NCBI GenBank assembly: GCA_903832665.1
Contig: CAILCG010000012.1
Location: 1 to 58,724, forward strand
Source: an uncultured Methanomicrobiales archaeon
GTDB lineage: Archaea; Halobacteriota; Methanomicrobia; Methanomicrobiales; Methanospirillaceae
Direction of reading: 5' to 3'
Length of the DNA stretch: 58,724 nt
The position numbers and the translations under genes are program-made. Below the pieces are notes generated by a model. It had not been told where the DNA came from and made no database searches. It was given only the letters and a program-made list of their open reading frames with translations. Shown here one piece after another: positions 1 through 9,466 of this stretch; position 1 is the stretch's first letter, and each line of letters begins with the position of its first letter.

Positions 1-480
1 AAAAGAAAGTTCAGCGGCGATCTCAAAGCTCGAAGATTTCTGATTCAGACAAAAGAAATCGCTACCAAAATGATTGTTTGTAACATTCACACGTTCCTAC
101 AATTTCTCATCATTGAGGTTTTCTACAGAGCAGAAATTTTCGTATTCTGTTGTGGCGCATTGCATTTTACCGGTGTTTTTTGAGTAATTGAGATTGTTAT
201 TTTTTTTATCCCGGCCGGATTTTTTTTACCGGTAATGAAAAATTTTCGCTGTCACATGTCCTGCGGGGAAATTCTTATTTTTTTATTAAAAATCCCCGGG
301 CGTGATCGAACTAATGAGATCCTGCATGACCTTCTCCTCCCATTTCAAAAACGGGAATTACCCTCCCCCCGGTTCTCTGTCTTCCTTTATCAGTCTGGCC
401 CACGCAATAAATTCTATTGCTGTAATATCTAAATCAAGAATATAATTCCTAACATATTCCGCAGACATTGAGAAAAAGAA
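1..480. other. AT-rich region, no gene recognised
   Basis: Reading frames here are short and low in complexity. I see no ribosome binding site with a plausible coding sequence, and no RNA gene. It may hold the 3' flank of a gene lying outside the window. Confidence 0.4.
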
Positions 481-485
481 AGCCT

Positions 486-497
486 TAAATATAATTA
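486..497 (+). promoter_or_regulatory. TATA box before the 37-codon ORF
   Basis: The stretch TAAATATAATTATAG matches an archaeal TATA box. It lies about 45-50 nt before the ATG at 539, leaving room for a short leader with a strong Shine-Dalgarno sequence. Inference from sequence only. Confidence 0.4.
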
Positions 498-538
498 TAG
501 TGCAGTGTAAAATATATGCCCTAAAGGGAGGTGATGTT

Positions 539-652
539 ATGTTTGACTGGGCATTGTTCCTGAAAATCATCATTGCTGTAATCCAGGCTATCTTCCAGAA
601 TCTGCCCCCGATGCGATCGGGCAAGCCTGGACAAAAAATTTCCCGTTTTTGA
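539..652 (+). CDS. Small hydrophobic peptide, 37 aa
   Basis: Too short for routine ORF calling, but it has one of the best translation signals in the window: GGGAGGTGAT 3-5 nt before the ATG, and a TATA box upstream. The product starts MFDWALFLKIIIAVIQAIF, an amphipathic or membrane-spanning helix of about 18 residues. A short basic tail with Pro, Gly, Lys and Arg follows. It converges with ileS, which ends 43 nt away on the other strand. I do not recognise the family. A small membrane peptide, possibly toxin-like, is the likeliest role. A chance ORF remains possible. Confidence 0.4.
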   Translation: MFDWALFLKIIIAVIQAIFQNLPPMRSGKPGQKISRF

Positions 653-694
653 TTGAGGCAATCTTTGAAATACAAAAGAACACAAATAAGCTTT

Positions 695-3600
695 TTATCC
701 GTTCTTTGAGATCCCGATTGTCATCGCGATACCTTCGACATCCCAGTCTTTGACCATTCCGTACGGTTTTGCCGCAGCGCCGGCGGAATGAATTGCGAGC
801 TCCCGGGCCCGCACTTCTTCCATAATTCCTGTACGCCAGGTACCCTGTACCAGGGCACAGATTCGCTCATCTGTCACCGCAACATCGGCGATGATGAAAT
901 CCTCGACCGCGAGATCGAGCTGCTTGCGCATCTCGTTGATCCGGCGGATCACTTCACGGGCATATCCTTCCGCTTCGAGTTCCGGTGTCAGTTGCACATC
1001 CACGTACACCGTGGCATCCGGCATCGGGGCCGAGAAGACTTCGGGGGGTAACTGTTCGGCGAAGGTCACGTGATCGGCACCGATCTCGAAGACTGCCTCT
1101 CCTTCCCCGAGTTTCACGGTCCGCCCGGCGCTGATCTCGGCCTTGAGCATGTTGCCATCAGCCGCTTCGATGAGGGTCTTGACGGCAAAGGAGTTCTTGC
1201 CAAACCCTTTCCCGAGCGCCTTCATGATCGGTTCGGCCTTCCACCCGATCCGCTCCCACCGGCCCATCACGACCCGGACGGTCTTGGCATTGGCCCGATC
1301 TTTGCAGACCGCATTGAGACGTTGTCCTATCGCTTCCCGGACCGGTTCCGAGTCTGTCACTACGACCACCTCATCAACCGGCCACCGGAGTTTGCGCTTG
1401 CCGGCCTGGCGGGCATTGGCGCACGCCTCATCAAACGAGCGGACGATCCCGACCGCCTGTTCGAGGCTCTCGTTCACGAGTGCCGGCTCGCCCTTGTTCC
1501 AGTCGAGCAGGTGCACGCTGGCGGGATCGTTTGGCAGGCGCAGGTTGCTGTAGATCTCTTCGGTGATGTGCGGGCAGACCGGTGCGAGCAGCCCGATGAG
1601 TTTGCGCATCACGTAATAGATCGTCTCGTAGGCAAAGTGCTTGCTCTCAGACTCGCCCTCGATCCACATCCGTTCCCGGACGAGCTGGACATACCAGCGG
1701 GAGAGATCTTCTAATATGAAGTTGATGAGTTCCCTTGTGGCCCGGTGGAGCTGGCATTCCTTTATCACCGCATCGACTATGGCTGCGACCGAGTTGATCC
1801 GGGAGATGATGAACCTATCTTCGTCGGGTAGCTGGCTGAGGTGTGAGCGGACATAGGCATCATCCCAGACGCCAGCCTTGTTCGCCGGCTCGAACTTATC
1901 GAGGATCATGTACGGAACCGGGAAACGGTACACGTTCCAGAGGATGTTGGCTGTACGGTTGACCGTACCGATCCCTTCCCAGTTGAACTTCAGGTCGTCC
2001 CACGGTGCTGAAGATGAGAGAATGTAAAGCCGGAGAACATCGACCCCCACCTTGGCGATCACTTCTTCGGGTGTTACTACGTTGCCGAGGCTCTTTGACA
2101 TCTTCTTTCCCTCGGCATCGAGCGCAAACCCGTGCATACAGACACTCTTGTAGGGTGCCCTCCCAAACGCAATCGTGCTGGCCCCGAGCTGGGAGTAGAA
2201 CCAGCCTCTTGTCTGGTCCTGTCCTTCCGTGATGAAGTCCGCGGGCCAGAGGCTCTCAAAGTCCTGTGTCTTGCCCGGGAACCCGATCGTTGCCCATGAC
2301 GCAACCGCCGAATCGAACCAGACATCGAAGATATCCTCGACCCGCTTCATCGTGCCGCCACAGGTGCACGGGATCGTGACATCATCCACATAGGGGCGGT
2401 GGGGATCGGCCAGCGGTTTGCCGCTGAATTTTTCGAGTTCTGCAATCGTACCGACAACGCGGTACGCATCGCACTTCGGGCAGACCCAGACCGGGATCGG
2501 GATGCCCCAGTAGCGCTGGCGCGAGATGCACCAGTCACGGGCGTCCTTGATCCAGTCGTAGAAGCGGGCGCTTCCTGCCCACTCGGGATACCAGGTGACT
2601 TTCTCCACCTCTTTGAGCATCAGTTCCCGCATCTCGGAGATCTTTAAGAACCACTGCGAGGTGGCCCGGAAGATGATCGGGGTCTTGCAGCGCCAGCAGT
2701 GGCCGTAGCGGTGGGTGATTACCTCCTTGGCAAAGAGATGATCCCCGAGTGCCACCAGCACGTTCTCGTTGGAATCCCGGACGAACTGGCCGGCAAAGAT
2801 ACCGGCCTCCGGCTTGAAGTTCCCTGCCCCGTCAACGGGACAGACAATCGGGAGCCCTTCTTTTGTACCGAGCACAAAGTCATCCCAGCCATGGCCGGGT
2901 GCGATATGGACCATACCGGTATTCTCGAGAGCAACGAAATCCGCTGCAAGAACCTTGTGGGCGATATCGCACTGGAGTGGTACGCAGGATGCGAGCGGGG
3001 ATTCATATGCCCATCCCACCAGTTCTGCGCCCTTCCTTGTCTCAATGATGGAGTAGTCCTTGCAGCGCCCCTTCTTAAGCACTGCCTTTACCAGGGGCTC
3101 GGCCATCCAGAGGAGCGTCTCCTTGTCGTCTTTTTTGGCAAGCACTTTTGCGTACAGGAAATCCTTGGAAATCGCAACGGCCACGTTGGCCGGCAGAGTC
3201 CATGGGGTTGTGGTCCAGATGACGAGGAACTCATTTGGCCTGCCGGTGAGGGGGAACTTGACGAAAACCGAGGGGTCGTTCTCGTCAGCATATTCCACTT
3301 CAGCGTCGGCGATTGCCGTCTCGCACCGGGGGCACCAGTTCACGACCCGGTGCCCGCGCTCGAGCATGCCTTTGTCCTGCGCCCGGGCAAGTGTCCACCA
3401 TGCAGCTTCGATGTAATCAGGAGTAACGGTCTTGTATGCGCCGGGGAAATCGAGCCAGACCCCGAGGTTGGCGAACTGGTCATCCATCAGGAGTTTGTTA
3501 TTTATCGCAAACTCCCGGCACTGCTCGATAAATTTTTGAATACCGTATATTTCGATATCTTTTTTTGACTTGAAACCGAGCGCCTGCTCGACCTTGACTT

Positions 3601-3874
3601 CAATCGGCAGCCCGTGCATGTCGTAGCCGGCCCGGTCGATCACGTGGCGGCCGTTCATGCGGTGGTAGCGGAGGATCGAGTCTTTTAAGATCTTGTTCCA
3701 CGCGGTGCCCAGGTGAATGGTGCCGGTGGTGTAGGGCGGACCGTCAACAAAGAAGAATGGTTTGCCCTGACTGCGATGCTGTTTTACGGTTGCGTACGTA
3801 TCGTTGGTACGCCAGTGCTCCTGCACCTGGCTTTCTATAACGTTTGCATTGAAGTTTGCAGCGACTTCCTTCAC
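695..3874 (-). CDS. ileS: Isoleucyl-tRNA synthetase
   Basis: Class I aminoacyl-tRNA synthetase of 1059 aa that charges tRNA-Ile in the cytoplasm. The HIGH-type motif is GTIHLGTA at residues 51-58, and KKMSKSLGN lies near residue 590. Between them is the large CP1 editing insertion, with TWTTTPWTLPAN-like sequence (IWTTTPWTLPANVAV). The C-terminal anticodon-binding region has the length and character of the archaeal/eukaryotic form. The frame opens with GTG at 3874 (MKEVAANFNAN). The gene is monocistronic and divergent from the lipoprotein at 4172. No missing residues or breaks are seen. Confidence 0.97.
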   Translation of the reverse strand: MKEVAANFNANVIESQVQEHWRTNDTYATVKQHRSQGKPFFFVDGPPYTTGTIHLGTAWNKILKDSILRYHRMNGRHVIDRAGYDMHGLPIEVKVEQALGFKSKKDIEIYGIQKFIEQCREFAINNKLLMDDQFANLGVWLDFPGAYKTVTPDYIEAAWWTLARAQDKGMLERGHRVVNWCPRCETAIADAEVEYADENDPSVFVKFPLTGRPNEFLVIWTTTPWTLPANVAVAISKDFLYAKVLAKKDDKETLLWMAEPLVKAVLKKGRCKDYSIIETRKGAELVGWAYESPLASCVPLQCDIAHKVLAADFVALENTGMVHIAPGHGWDDFVLGTKEGLPIVCPVDGAGNFKPEAGIFAGQFVRDSNENVLVALGDHLFAKEVITHRYGHCWRCKTPIIFRATSQWFLKISEMRELMLKEVEKVTWYPEWAGSARFYDWIKDARDWCISRQRYWGIPIPVWVCPKCDAYRVVGTIAELEKFSGKPLADPHRPYVDDVTIPCTCGGTMKRVEDIFDVWFDSAVASWATIGFPGKTQDFESLWPADFITEGQDQTRGWFYSQLGASTIAFGRAPYKSVCMHGFALDAEGKKMSKSLGNVVTPEEVIAKVGVDVLRLYILSSSAPWDDLKFNWEGIGTVNRTANILWNVYRFPVPYMILDKFEPANKAGVWDDAYVRSHLSQLPDEDRFIISRINSVAAIVDAVIKECQLHRATRELINFILEDLSRWYVQLVRERMWIEGESESKHFAYETIYYVMRKLIGLLAPVCPHITEEIYSNLRLPNDPASVHLLDWNKGEPALVNESLEQAVGIVRSFDEACANARQAGKRKLRWPVDEVVVVTDSEPVREAIGQRLNAVCKDRANAKTVRVVMGRWERIGWKAEPIMKALGKGFGKNSFAVKTLIEAADGNMLKAEISAGRTVKLGEGEAVFEIGADHVTFAEQLPPEVFSAPMPDATVYVDVQLTPELEAEGYAREVIRRINEMRKQLDLAVEDFIIADVAVTDERICALVQGTWRTGIMEEVRARELAIHSAGAAAKPYGMVKDWDVEGIAMTIGISKNG

Positions 3875-4138
3875 AAAACCCCTCGTGTATTGTTATCGGA
3901 CGCTAAATTTGCGTGCGTGAAGGAATGTTGGTTTCACAGCACAAAGTAGTTTTTCTCCCATCCCGCTTTTTTGGCCGTTGTGGTTTTTGCTGTATGCGAT
4001 TGCGACAGTTGCCTGCCCGTTTCATTCCTGAAAACGATTAAAAAGACCAGGAAATGACAAGAAAAAAACGAGAAAAAATTTCGACTGTCCCCTTTTGGGT
4101 CAAGCACTTGGGGTCCGCTCCGCCTGATTAAAATCGTA

Positions 4139-4148
4139 ATGCATAAAT
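4139..4148 (+). promoter_or_regulatory. TATA-like box before the lipoprotein pseudogene
   Basis: ATGCATAAAT lies 24-33 nt before the ATG at 4172, the spacing expected for a leaderless archaeal transcript. No Shine-Dalgarno sequence is visible. Confidence 0.35.
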
Positions 4149-4171
4149 GTGCCGATTTTATATTAAAAACT

Positions 4172-4759
4172 ATGAAAATCAACGGATACTTTGTCCTCTT
4201 TGCAGCACTGGTGATTCTGCTGGTATGTGCAGCAGGCTGCACCATCCCCCAGGCACCCGGTGCAACCACGCCGGTACCCTCTGGTTCGGCAGCGGTAACC
4301 GGCTCCTAGCAGAGCTCGGTGGCAGCACCAGCATCAACTGCAGCAGCGGCAGCAACAAAATCATCGAAAATCGATACTGTAATTAGCGTCCATTTCAACG
4401 ATATCGGTTGTATTGATCTCCAGAAGGAGCTTGGCGTTGAATATCTCTATCCTGACCAGAAATACAAGATTACCGCCGCCTCCCCGAATGCAGCCGCAGT
4501 AAATGTCAATGTTCTTTTTGTCGATGAAAATGACAAGTTGATCTTAGGCCAGACCAAACCCCAGTGGGACTCGCTCCAGAAGGCCTGGGCGTACCCGGGC
4601 CTCGTGCCGGTTGTCCAGTTCAATGATATCACCGTGCCGCAGGAAAAGACATTCACGATAAAAACCCAGAGCAAGTATTACATCTGCGCAGATGACCGGA
4701 AAGAGACCGACATGAATGATGTTATGCTCAGGGTACCCGTGACCCTGACCCGTCTCTAG
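4172..4759 (+). pseudogene. Lipoprotein interrupted by an in-frame TAG
   Basis: The ATG at 4172 opens a lipoprotein signal peptide (MKINGYFVLFAALVILLVC, then AAGC as lipobox) and a Thr/Pro/Ser-rich linker. A TAG follows at 4307-4309, codon 46. The same frame then runs on without a break for 150 codons to tandem TAG-TAA stops at 4757-4762. The downstream part encodes a soluble domain of about 130 aa with several beta-strand-like segments and no known motif. Signal peptide and domain fit a single exported protein. The amber codon is therefore probably a nonsense mutation. Pyrrolysine read-through is unlikely because TAG ends other genes here. An internal start around 4319 would give a protein without a signal peptide. 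Confidence 0.65.
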
Positions 4760-4919
4760 TAAGCCCGTTTGCGAATAATACATCCCCTTTTTTCCTATCC
4801 CCTTTCCAATCTTTGTGGCAGTACCCTGATCGGGATGAGGCAGCTCTTTATAGATGGATTTTTCATGCTGTACCAAGACCAACCGGTAGTATACACACCG
4901 GGGCAGGAGTACCAGTACC

Positions 4920-6353
4920 ATGGAGACGTACCCCCTCATTCTTGGCGGAGTAAAGAAGCAGACCGATGAGATCGTAAGCGTGCGGTTCCCCTTCACCGGT
5001 GAAGAGTACGCGCAGGTCTGCCAGGCGAGCACCCTCGATCTCAAGAACGCAGTGACCGAAGCGGTGAAGGGATTCGAGACAACGAGAAAACTCACTTCCG
5101 GTGCCCGGGCAGGGATACTCACCCGGCTTGCCGACGAGATTCATGGCCGGGCCGATGAACTCGCTGAAGTGCTGGTGATGGAAGGGGGCAAGACCCGGAA
5201 GTTTGCCATAAACGAGGTGGCCCGGGCAGAGATTACCGTCAGGACGTCTGCGGAGGAAGCCAAGCGGATCTACGGCGAGATCATCCCGCTGGACTGGAGC
5301 GACGATGCAGCGGGACGCACCGGTTTTCTCCGGCGTTTCCCGCTTGGCCCCGTTGTCGGGATCGTGCCGTTCAATTTCCCCCTCAATCTCGTGTGCCACA
5401 AACTGGCACCGGCGATCGCGGCAGGCAACTCCATCATTCTCAAGCCCGCATCCTCCACCCCGGTCTCCAGCCTGTTGCTGGGTGAGATGGCAATCGCGGC
5501 GGGTATGCCCCCGGCAGCGATCAGCGTTGTGCCCTGTGCCGGGGGGCGGGCCGAACAGCTGGCCCGGGATCCCCGGGTAGCCTATCTCTCGTTTACCGGC
5601 AGCTGCTCGGTCGGCTGGCACCTGCGGGAGATTGCGGGCAGGACCAAGATCGGGCTGGAACTCGGTGGCAACGCCGCGGTGATTGTGCACGAGGATGCGA
5701 ACCTGGATTATGCTGCGCAGCGGATCGCCACTGGTGGGTTCATCAACGCCGGGCAGGTCTGCATCTCGGTACAGCGGGTGCTTATCCACCGCCCGGCCTA
5801 TGACCGTGTCGTTGAAAAGATCCTTGCAGCAGTCAGGGCGCTCAAGGTGGGAGACCCGCGTGACCCGGCAACTGACGTCGGGCCGATGATCGACCGGCTC
5901 AAGGCGGAGGATGCATACCGGAAGATGCAGGAAGCCGTACGGCAGGGCGCCCGGATCCTGACCGGCGGCACGCTCGAAGAGACGATGTTTGCACCCACGA
6001 TACTGGTGGATACCACGCCTGCGATGCGGGTGAACCGGGAGGAGGTGTTTGCGCCGGTCCTGTCCCTGACCCCGTACGATAGTTTCCCGGATGCAATCCG
6101 GATGGCCAACGATGGGGAGTATGGACTGCAGGTCGGGATCTTTACCCAGAATATCAACCGGGCCATGCAGGCTTTCACCGATATGGAGGTCGGGGGTGTC
6201 CAGGTGAACGATATCCCGACATTCCGGGTTGACCAGATGCCCTACGGCGGGGCCAAAGGTTCAGGGCTTGGCCGGGAAGGACCACGGTACGCGATCGAAG
6301 AGATGAGCGAACTCCGGCTGATGGTCATCAACCGTGACGGCGGGATGGAGTAA
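4920..6353 (+). CDS. cofA: NAD(P)-dependent aldehyde dehydrogenase, probable lactaldehyde dehydrogenase
   Basis: A complete 477-aa aldehyde dehydrogenase. The general fold signature PFNFPLN includes Asn152. LELGG carries the catalytic base Glu247, and the nucleophile is Cys281 in NAGQVCIS. The methanogen homologue (MJ1411 type, CofA) oxidises lactaldehyde to lactate, feeding phospholactate into coenzyme F420 synthesis. The same clade also contains glyceraldehyde-3-phosphate dehydrogenases, so the substrate is inferred. It starts at ATG 4920, with a TATA-like CTTTATAGATG about 70 nt upstream. It is followed by a separate promoter for the next gene, so it is likely monocistronic. Confidence 0.85.
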   Translation: METYPLILGGVKKQTDEIVSVRFPFTGEEYAQVCQASTLDLKNAVTEAVKGFETTRKLTSGARAGILTRLADEIHGRADELAEVLVMEGGKTRKFAINEVARAEITVRTSAEEAKRIYGEIIPLDWSDDAAGRTGFLRRFPLGPVVGIVPFNFPLNLVCHKLAPAIAAGNSIILKPASSTPVSSLLLGEMAIAAGMPPAAISVVPCAGGRAEQLARDPRVAYLSFTGSCSVGWHLREIAGRTKIGLELGGNAAVIVHEDANLDYAAQRIATGGFINAGQVCISVQRVLIHRPAYDRVVEKILAAVRALKVGDPRDPATDVGPMIDRLKAEDAYRKMQEAVRQGARILTGGTLEETMFAPTILVDTTPAMRVNREEVFAPVLSLTPYDSFPDAIRMANDGEYGLQVGIFTQNINRAMQAFTDMEVGGVQVNDIPTFRVDQMPYGGAKGSGLGREGPRYAIEEMSELRLMVINRDGGME

Positions 6354-6376
6354 GGGCCCGCGCTCCACCCCCCCCT

Positions 6377-6392
6377 GCGCACCCCGGTGCGC
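6377..6392 (+). terminator. GC hairpin after the aldehyde dehydrogenase
   Basis: GCGCACC-CC-GGTGCGC is a perfect 7-bp inverted repeat, 24 nt after the stop at 6353 and 19 nt before the next TATA box. It has no T-tract. A terminator or a processing site is possible. Confidence 0.3.
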
Positions 6393-6410
6393 GACCATTA
6401 CCCTATCCAC

Positions 6411-6419
6411 AATATTTAT
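6411..6419 (+). promoter_or_regulatory. TATA box of the glycogen phosphorylase gene
   Basis: AATATTTAT centred about 33 nt before the GTG start at 6449. No Shine-Dalgarno sequence is seen, so a leaderless or nearly leaderless mRNA is likely. Confidence 0.5.
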
Positions 6420-6448
6420 CCCCCTACGATCCTAAGCCACACACTAGC

Positions 6449-8602
6449 GTGAAGACCATCCGCGACCAGTACACCCATATCCCGTTCCGGATATCGGGGC
6501 TTCTCGATCTTGCGTACAATCTCTGGTGGAGCTGGCACCCTGAGGTCCGGATCCTGTTCAAACAGTTGAACCAGGAGGCCTGGAAAGCGAGCATCCATAA
6601 CCCGGTCCGGATGCTGCGGGACATTCCTGCCGAGTTTTTGGAAGCCGCTGAGAACAATGCCGAGTATCTCCGCCGGTACGATATCATTATGAACCGGTTC
6701 CGGCGGTACCTGAAGTCCCATTGTGGCTGGTTCGGGGATCAGTACCCGGGAAAGGAATCCCTGACCATTGCCTATTTTTCTGCGGAATACGGCCTGCATC
6801 ACTCCCTCCCCTTCTATGCCGGGGGGCTCGGTTTTTTAGCCGGCGATCATCTGAAGGAGTGCAGCGACCTGGGCGTGCCGCTCGTTGCGGTGGGTTTCAT
6901 GTACTCGGAAGGGTATCTTCACCAGCATATCCAGGCGGATGGCTGGCAGACTGCGGCAAAAGAGCACCTCGAACGGGAGGCCACCCCCCTCAAGAGGGTA
7001 CTGAACTGGGACGGGGATCACCTGGTTGTCCAGGTGCCGTATGTTGAGCCGGCGATCTTTGTGGCGGTCTGGAAGGTGGACGTGGGGAATGTACCGCTGT
7101 ATCTCCTCGACACCGACATCCCGCTCAATGACAAGGAGACCCGGAGGATCTCTTCGAGCCTCTACATGAGTGACCGGGAAGAGCGGCTCCGGCAGGAGAT
7201 CGTGCTCGGTATCGGTGGTCGCAAGGTGCTCCGGACCCTCGGGATCGAATACTCAGCCGTGCATCTCAATGAAGGCCACCCGGCCTTTGCCCTGCTGGAG
7301 CGGATCCGGGAACGCACCAAGAACGGGATCCCGTTTGAAAAGGCGGTGCAGCAGGTACGGGGAACCTCGGTCTTTACCACCCATACACCAGTCGCAGCGG
7401 GTCACGATGTCTTTTCAACAGAACTCATGGACAAATACTTCGGTGCGTATTACGGTGAGCTTGGCATTGACCGCAACCAGTTCCTTGCCCTGGGGGCCCA
7501 TCCGGATTTCCCGGATAACGGGTTTAACATGACGGTCCTGGCACTGCGACTCTCCGGCTACCATAATGGCGTCTCGAAAAAACACGGTGCGGTGACCCGG
7601 CAGATGTGGCGGGGGCTGTGGCAGGACCGTAATGAGGACCAGATCCCGATCGATGCGATCACCAACGGGGTACACCTGCCGACATGGATGAACCCCCGGA
7701 TCCAGGATCTCCTCGACTCCCATTTCTATTACGTGGCGCCCAACTGGCAGGAGGAGCATGACGATGAGACGCTCTGGAACCTTGTCGATGAGATCCCCGA
7801 TAAGGATCTCTGGGATCTCCATCTCCAGCTCAAGAACAAACTGATCAACCGGATCCGTGAACGCAAGCGGGTGAAGTGGATCAAGGAGCGCGATGACGTC
7901 CCCAACTTCATCACGGAAGGGCTTTTCTTAAACCCGTCTGTTCTCACCATCGGGTTCGCCCGGCGGTTTGCCACCTACAAGCGGGCAGACCTGATCTTCC
8001 ACGATCTTGACCGGCTCAAAAAGATTATCTCAAACCGCTGGAGACCCGTCCAGATCATCTTTGCCGGCAAGGCCCACCAGTCGGATTATGAGGGGAAGCG
8101 CATTCTCCAGAAGATCTACCAGTTTGCCCGGCAACCGGAATTCGAAGGCAGGATCGCCATTGTGGAGGATTACAGCGAACAGACCGCCCAGTACCTGGTG
8201 CACGGGGTCGATGTCTGGCTCAACAATCCGCTGCCACCAATGGAAGCCTGCGGCACGAGTGGCATGAAGGCGGGCATCAACGGCGTCCTGAACCTGAGCA
8301 TTCCGGATGGCTGGTGGCTGGAAGGCTTCAATGGCAGGAATGGCTGGACGTTTGGTGCGGAATCCGGCGAAGGAGACCGGGATGTGGCGGACGCAGCTGC
8401 CCTGTACGAGATTCTGGAACGGGAGGTGATCCCCCTATACTACAGCAGTTCGCTTGACGCAATTCCCCACGGGTGGGTAAAGATGATGAAGGAATCCATC
8501 AAGAGCATCGCCCCCCGGTTCTGCGCCCGGCGGATGGTCAAGGATTACGTGAACAATTATTATCCGAAACTGGTCTCTTCCGCAGATGCAGAACGGATGT
8601 GA
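6449..8602 (+). CDS. glgP: Alpha-glucan (glycogen) phosphorylase
   Basis: GT35-family phosphorylase of 717 aa, of the short archaeal/bacterial type with the N-terminal DUF3417-like segment (NLWWSWHPEVRILF). It releases glucose-1-phosphate from stored glucan using pyridoxal phosphate. The PLP lysine is Lys607 in EACGTSGMKAG. HLNEGHPAF, THTPVAAGHDVF and GFARRFATYKRADL are further family blocks. The start is GTG at 6449, supported by the TATA box at 6411. A leaderless start explains the lack of a ribosome binding site. The gene stands alone. It indicates glycogen storage and turnover in this methanogen. Confidence 0.93.
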   Translation: MKTIRDQYTHIPFRISGLLDLAYNLWWSWHPEVRILFKQLNQEAWKASIHNPVRMLRDIPAEFLEAAENNAEYLRRYDIIMNRFRRYLKSHCGWFGDQYPGKESLTIAYFSAEYGLHHSLPFYAGGLGFLAGDHLKECSDLGVPLVAVGFMYSEGYLHQHIQADGWQTAAKEHLEREATPLKRVLNWDGDHLVVQVPYVEPAIFVAVWKVDVGNVPLYLLDTDIPLNDKETRRISSSLYMSDREERLRQEIVLGIGGRKVLRTLGIEYSAVHLNEGHPAFALLERIRERTKNGIPFEKAVQQVRGTSVFTTHTPVAAGHDVFSTELMDKYFGAYYGELGIDRNQFLALGAHPDFPDNGFNMTVLALRLSGYHNGVSKKHGAVTRQMWRGLWQDRNEDQIPIDAITNGVHLPTWMNPRIQDLLDSHFYYVAPNWQEEHDDETLWNLVDEIPDKDLWDLHLQLKNKLINRIRERKRVKWIKERDDVPNFITEGLFLNPSVLTIGFARRFATYKRADLIFHDLDRLKKIISNRWRPVQIIFAGKAHQSDYEGKRILQKIYQFARQPEFEGRIAIVEDYSEQTAQYLVHGVDVWLNNPLPPMEACGTSGMKAGINGVLNLSIPDGWWLEGFNGRNGWTFGAESGEGDRDVADAAALYEILEREVIPLYYSSSLDAIPHGWVKMMKESIKSIAPRFCARRMVKDYVNNYYPKLVSSADAERM

Positions 8603-9202
8603 AGGGTAAAAAGACGGTCTTTCAATTGCATCAGTCCAAAAAAAAGAAATTTTGCGTATTTAATCTTGTGAGCAGCCTGATGTCGGGAATTCTCAACCAG
8701 ATTTTCGGATGTCAGCAATTCTAATGATTTAAAATGGCCCTTTGGATTATTTGCAGGCAAACCTGCATAGTGCGAAACCAGGATCTATTTCACAAAAAAA
8801 ATTTCGCAATCGATCTCCGGCAAAAATTTTTCAATCGACCCCTCAGCCCCTGCATCGGATTTTTCAGGCAGACCTTGATTGCATTTCCCGGACCCTCACG
8901 CCGGAGAACGAAAAATTTTGTAGGATAAATACGCATTTTGTAGGATAATTATCCGATTGTAGCCTCACTAATTAACACCTCATAATCGCGATCGAAATTT
9001 TCCGGGCAGAGTCTGACTAAAAAAAATTCCGGAAAAAAGATCATTGTGCTGAGAAAAAGTGCACCAAAACGTACCAAAAAAATGATTTTAGGATCCCACT
9101 CAGGAATTCATCCCTATCACTTCTCCATGATACCCGTGGCCATAAAGTATACTCGCCTATGAATATGGGAGAAATATGGCAGAGTAATTTTTCCGGTAAA
9201 GA
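8603..9202. other. 600-bp AT-rich intergenic region
   Basis: No convincing gene. The 13-mer TTTTGTAGGATAA occurs twice about 20 bp apart around 8915-8948. A short palindrome-like stretch, TTTTCCGG...CCGGAAAA, lies near 8998-9034. Promoter elements for the flanking genes may be here but cannot be fixed. Confidence 0.4.
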
Positions 9203-9379
9203 TCACCGGAAGCAACTCGTCTGCGAGCCACGGATCCTGATCCCGTTGGCATCGCAGTAATCCCGGATCTCCTTTTTGGTAATGCCATACCGCGTCGCAA
9301 GGGAGAATGCCTCTTCGCAGGTGACTGAGGTTCCGATGCCATCGCTAAAAAAAGCCTGTGCAATCTTATCGGTGTCCAT
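9203..9379 (-). CDS. Small conserved-looking protein, 58 aa
   Basis: The frame starts at ATG 9379 and reads MDTDKIAQAFFSDGIGTSVT, then an acidic/basic helical stretch (EEAFSLATRYGITKKEIRDY) and a tail ending in GSQTSCFR. The pattern of two or three short helices resembles a compact helix-turn-helix. A Cys two residues before the end is unusual. It is divergent from dtdA (88 bp apart), so the two may share a control region. Codon use looks like that of neighbouring core genes. I do not recognise the family. It is below normal length cut-offs and easy to miss. Confidence 0.6.
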   Translation of the reverse strand: MDTDKIAQAFFSDGIGTSVTCEEAFSLATRYGITKKEIRDYCDANGIRIRGSQTSCFR

Positions 9380-9466
9380 GATCCAGGTCCCTTCGTGTTC
9401 GCCTTACAGAGTGGTTACCGGGCAGACCAAGAACCTTTTGGACTCAGCCCGTCCTATCTTTTAGTA

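Noticed and set aside
1070-1714. Long plus-strand ORF inside ileS
   Set aside because: It is the complement of a strongly conserved IleRS reading frame and shows only reverse-frame residues.
8998-9034. A hairpin core copy in the glgP-dtdA gap
   Set aside because: Only TTTTCCGG/CCGGAAAA and a few A-rich bases match. The TTACGAG and GTACAG parts are missing.
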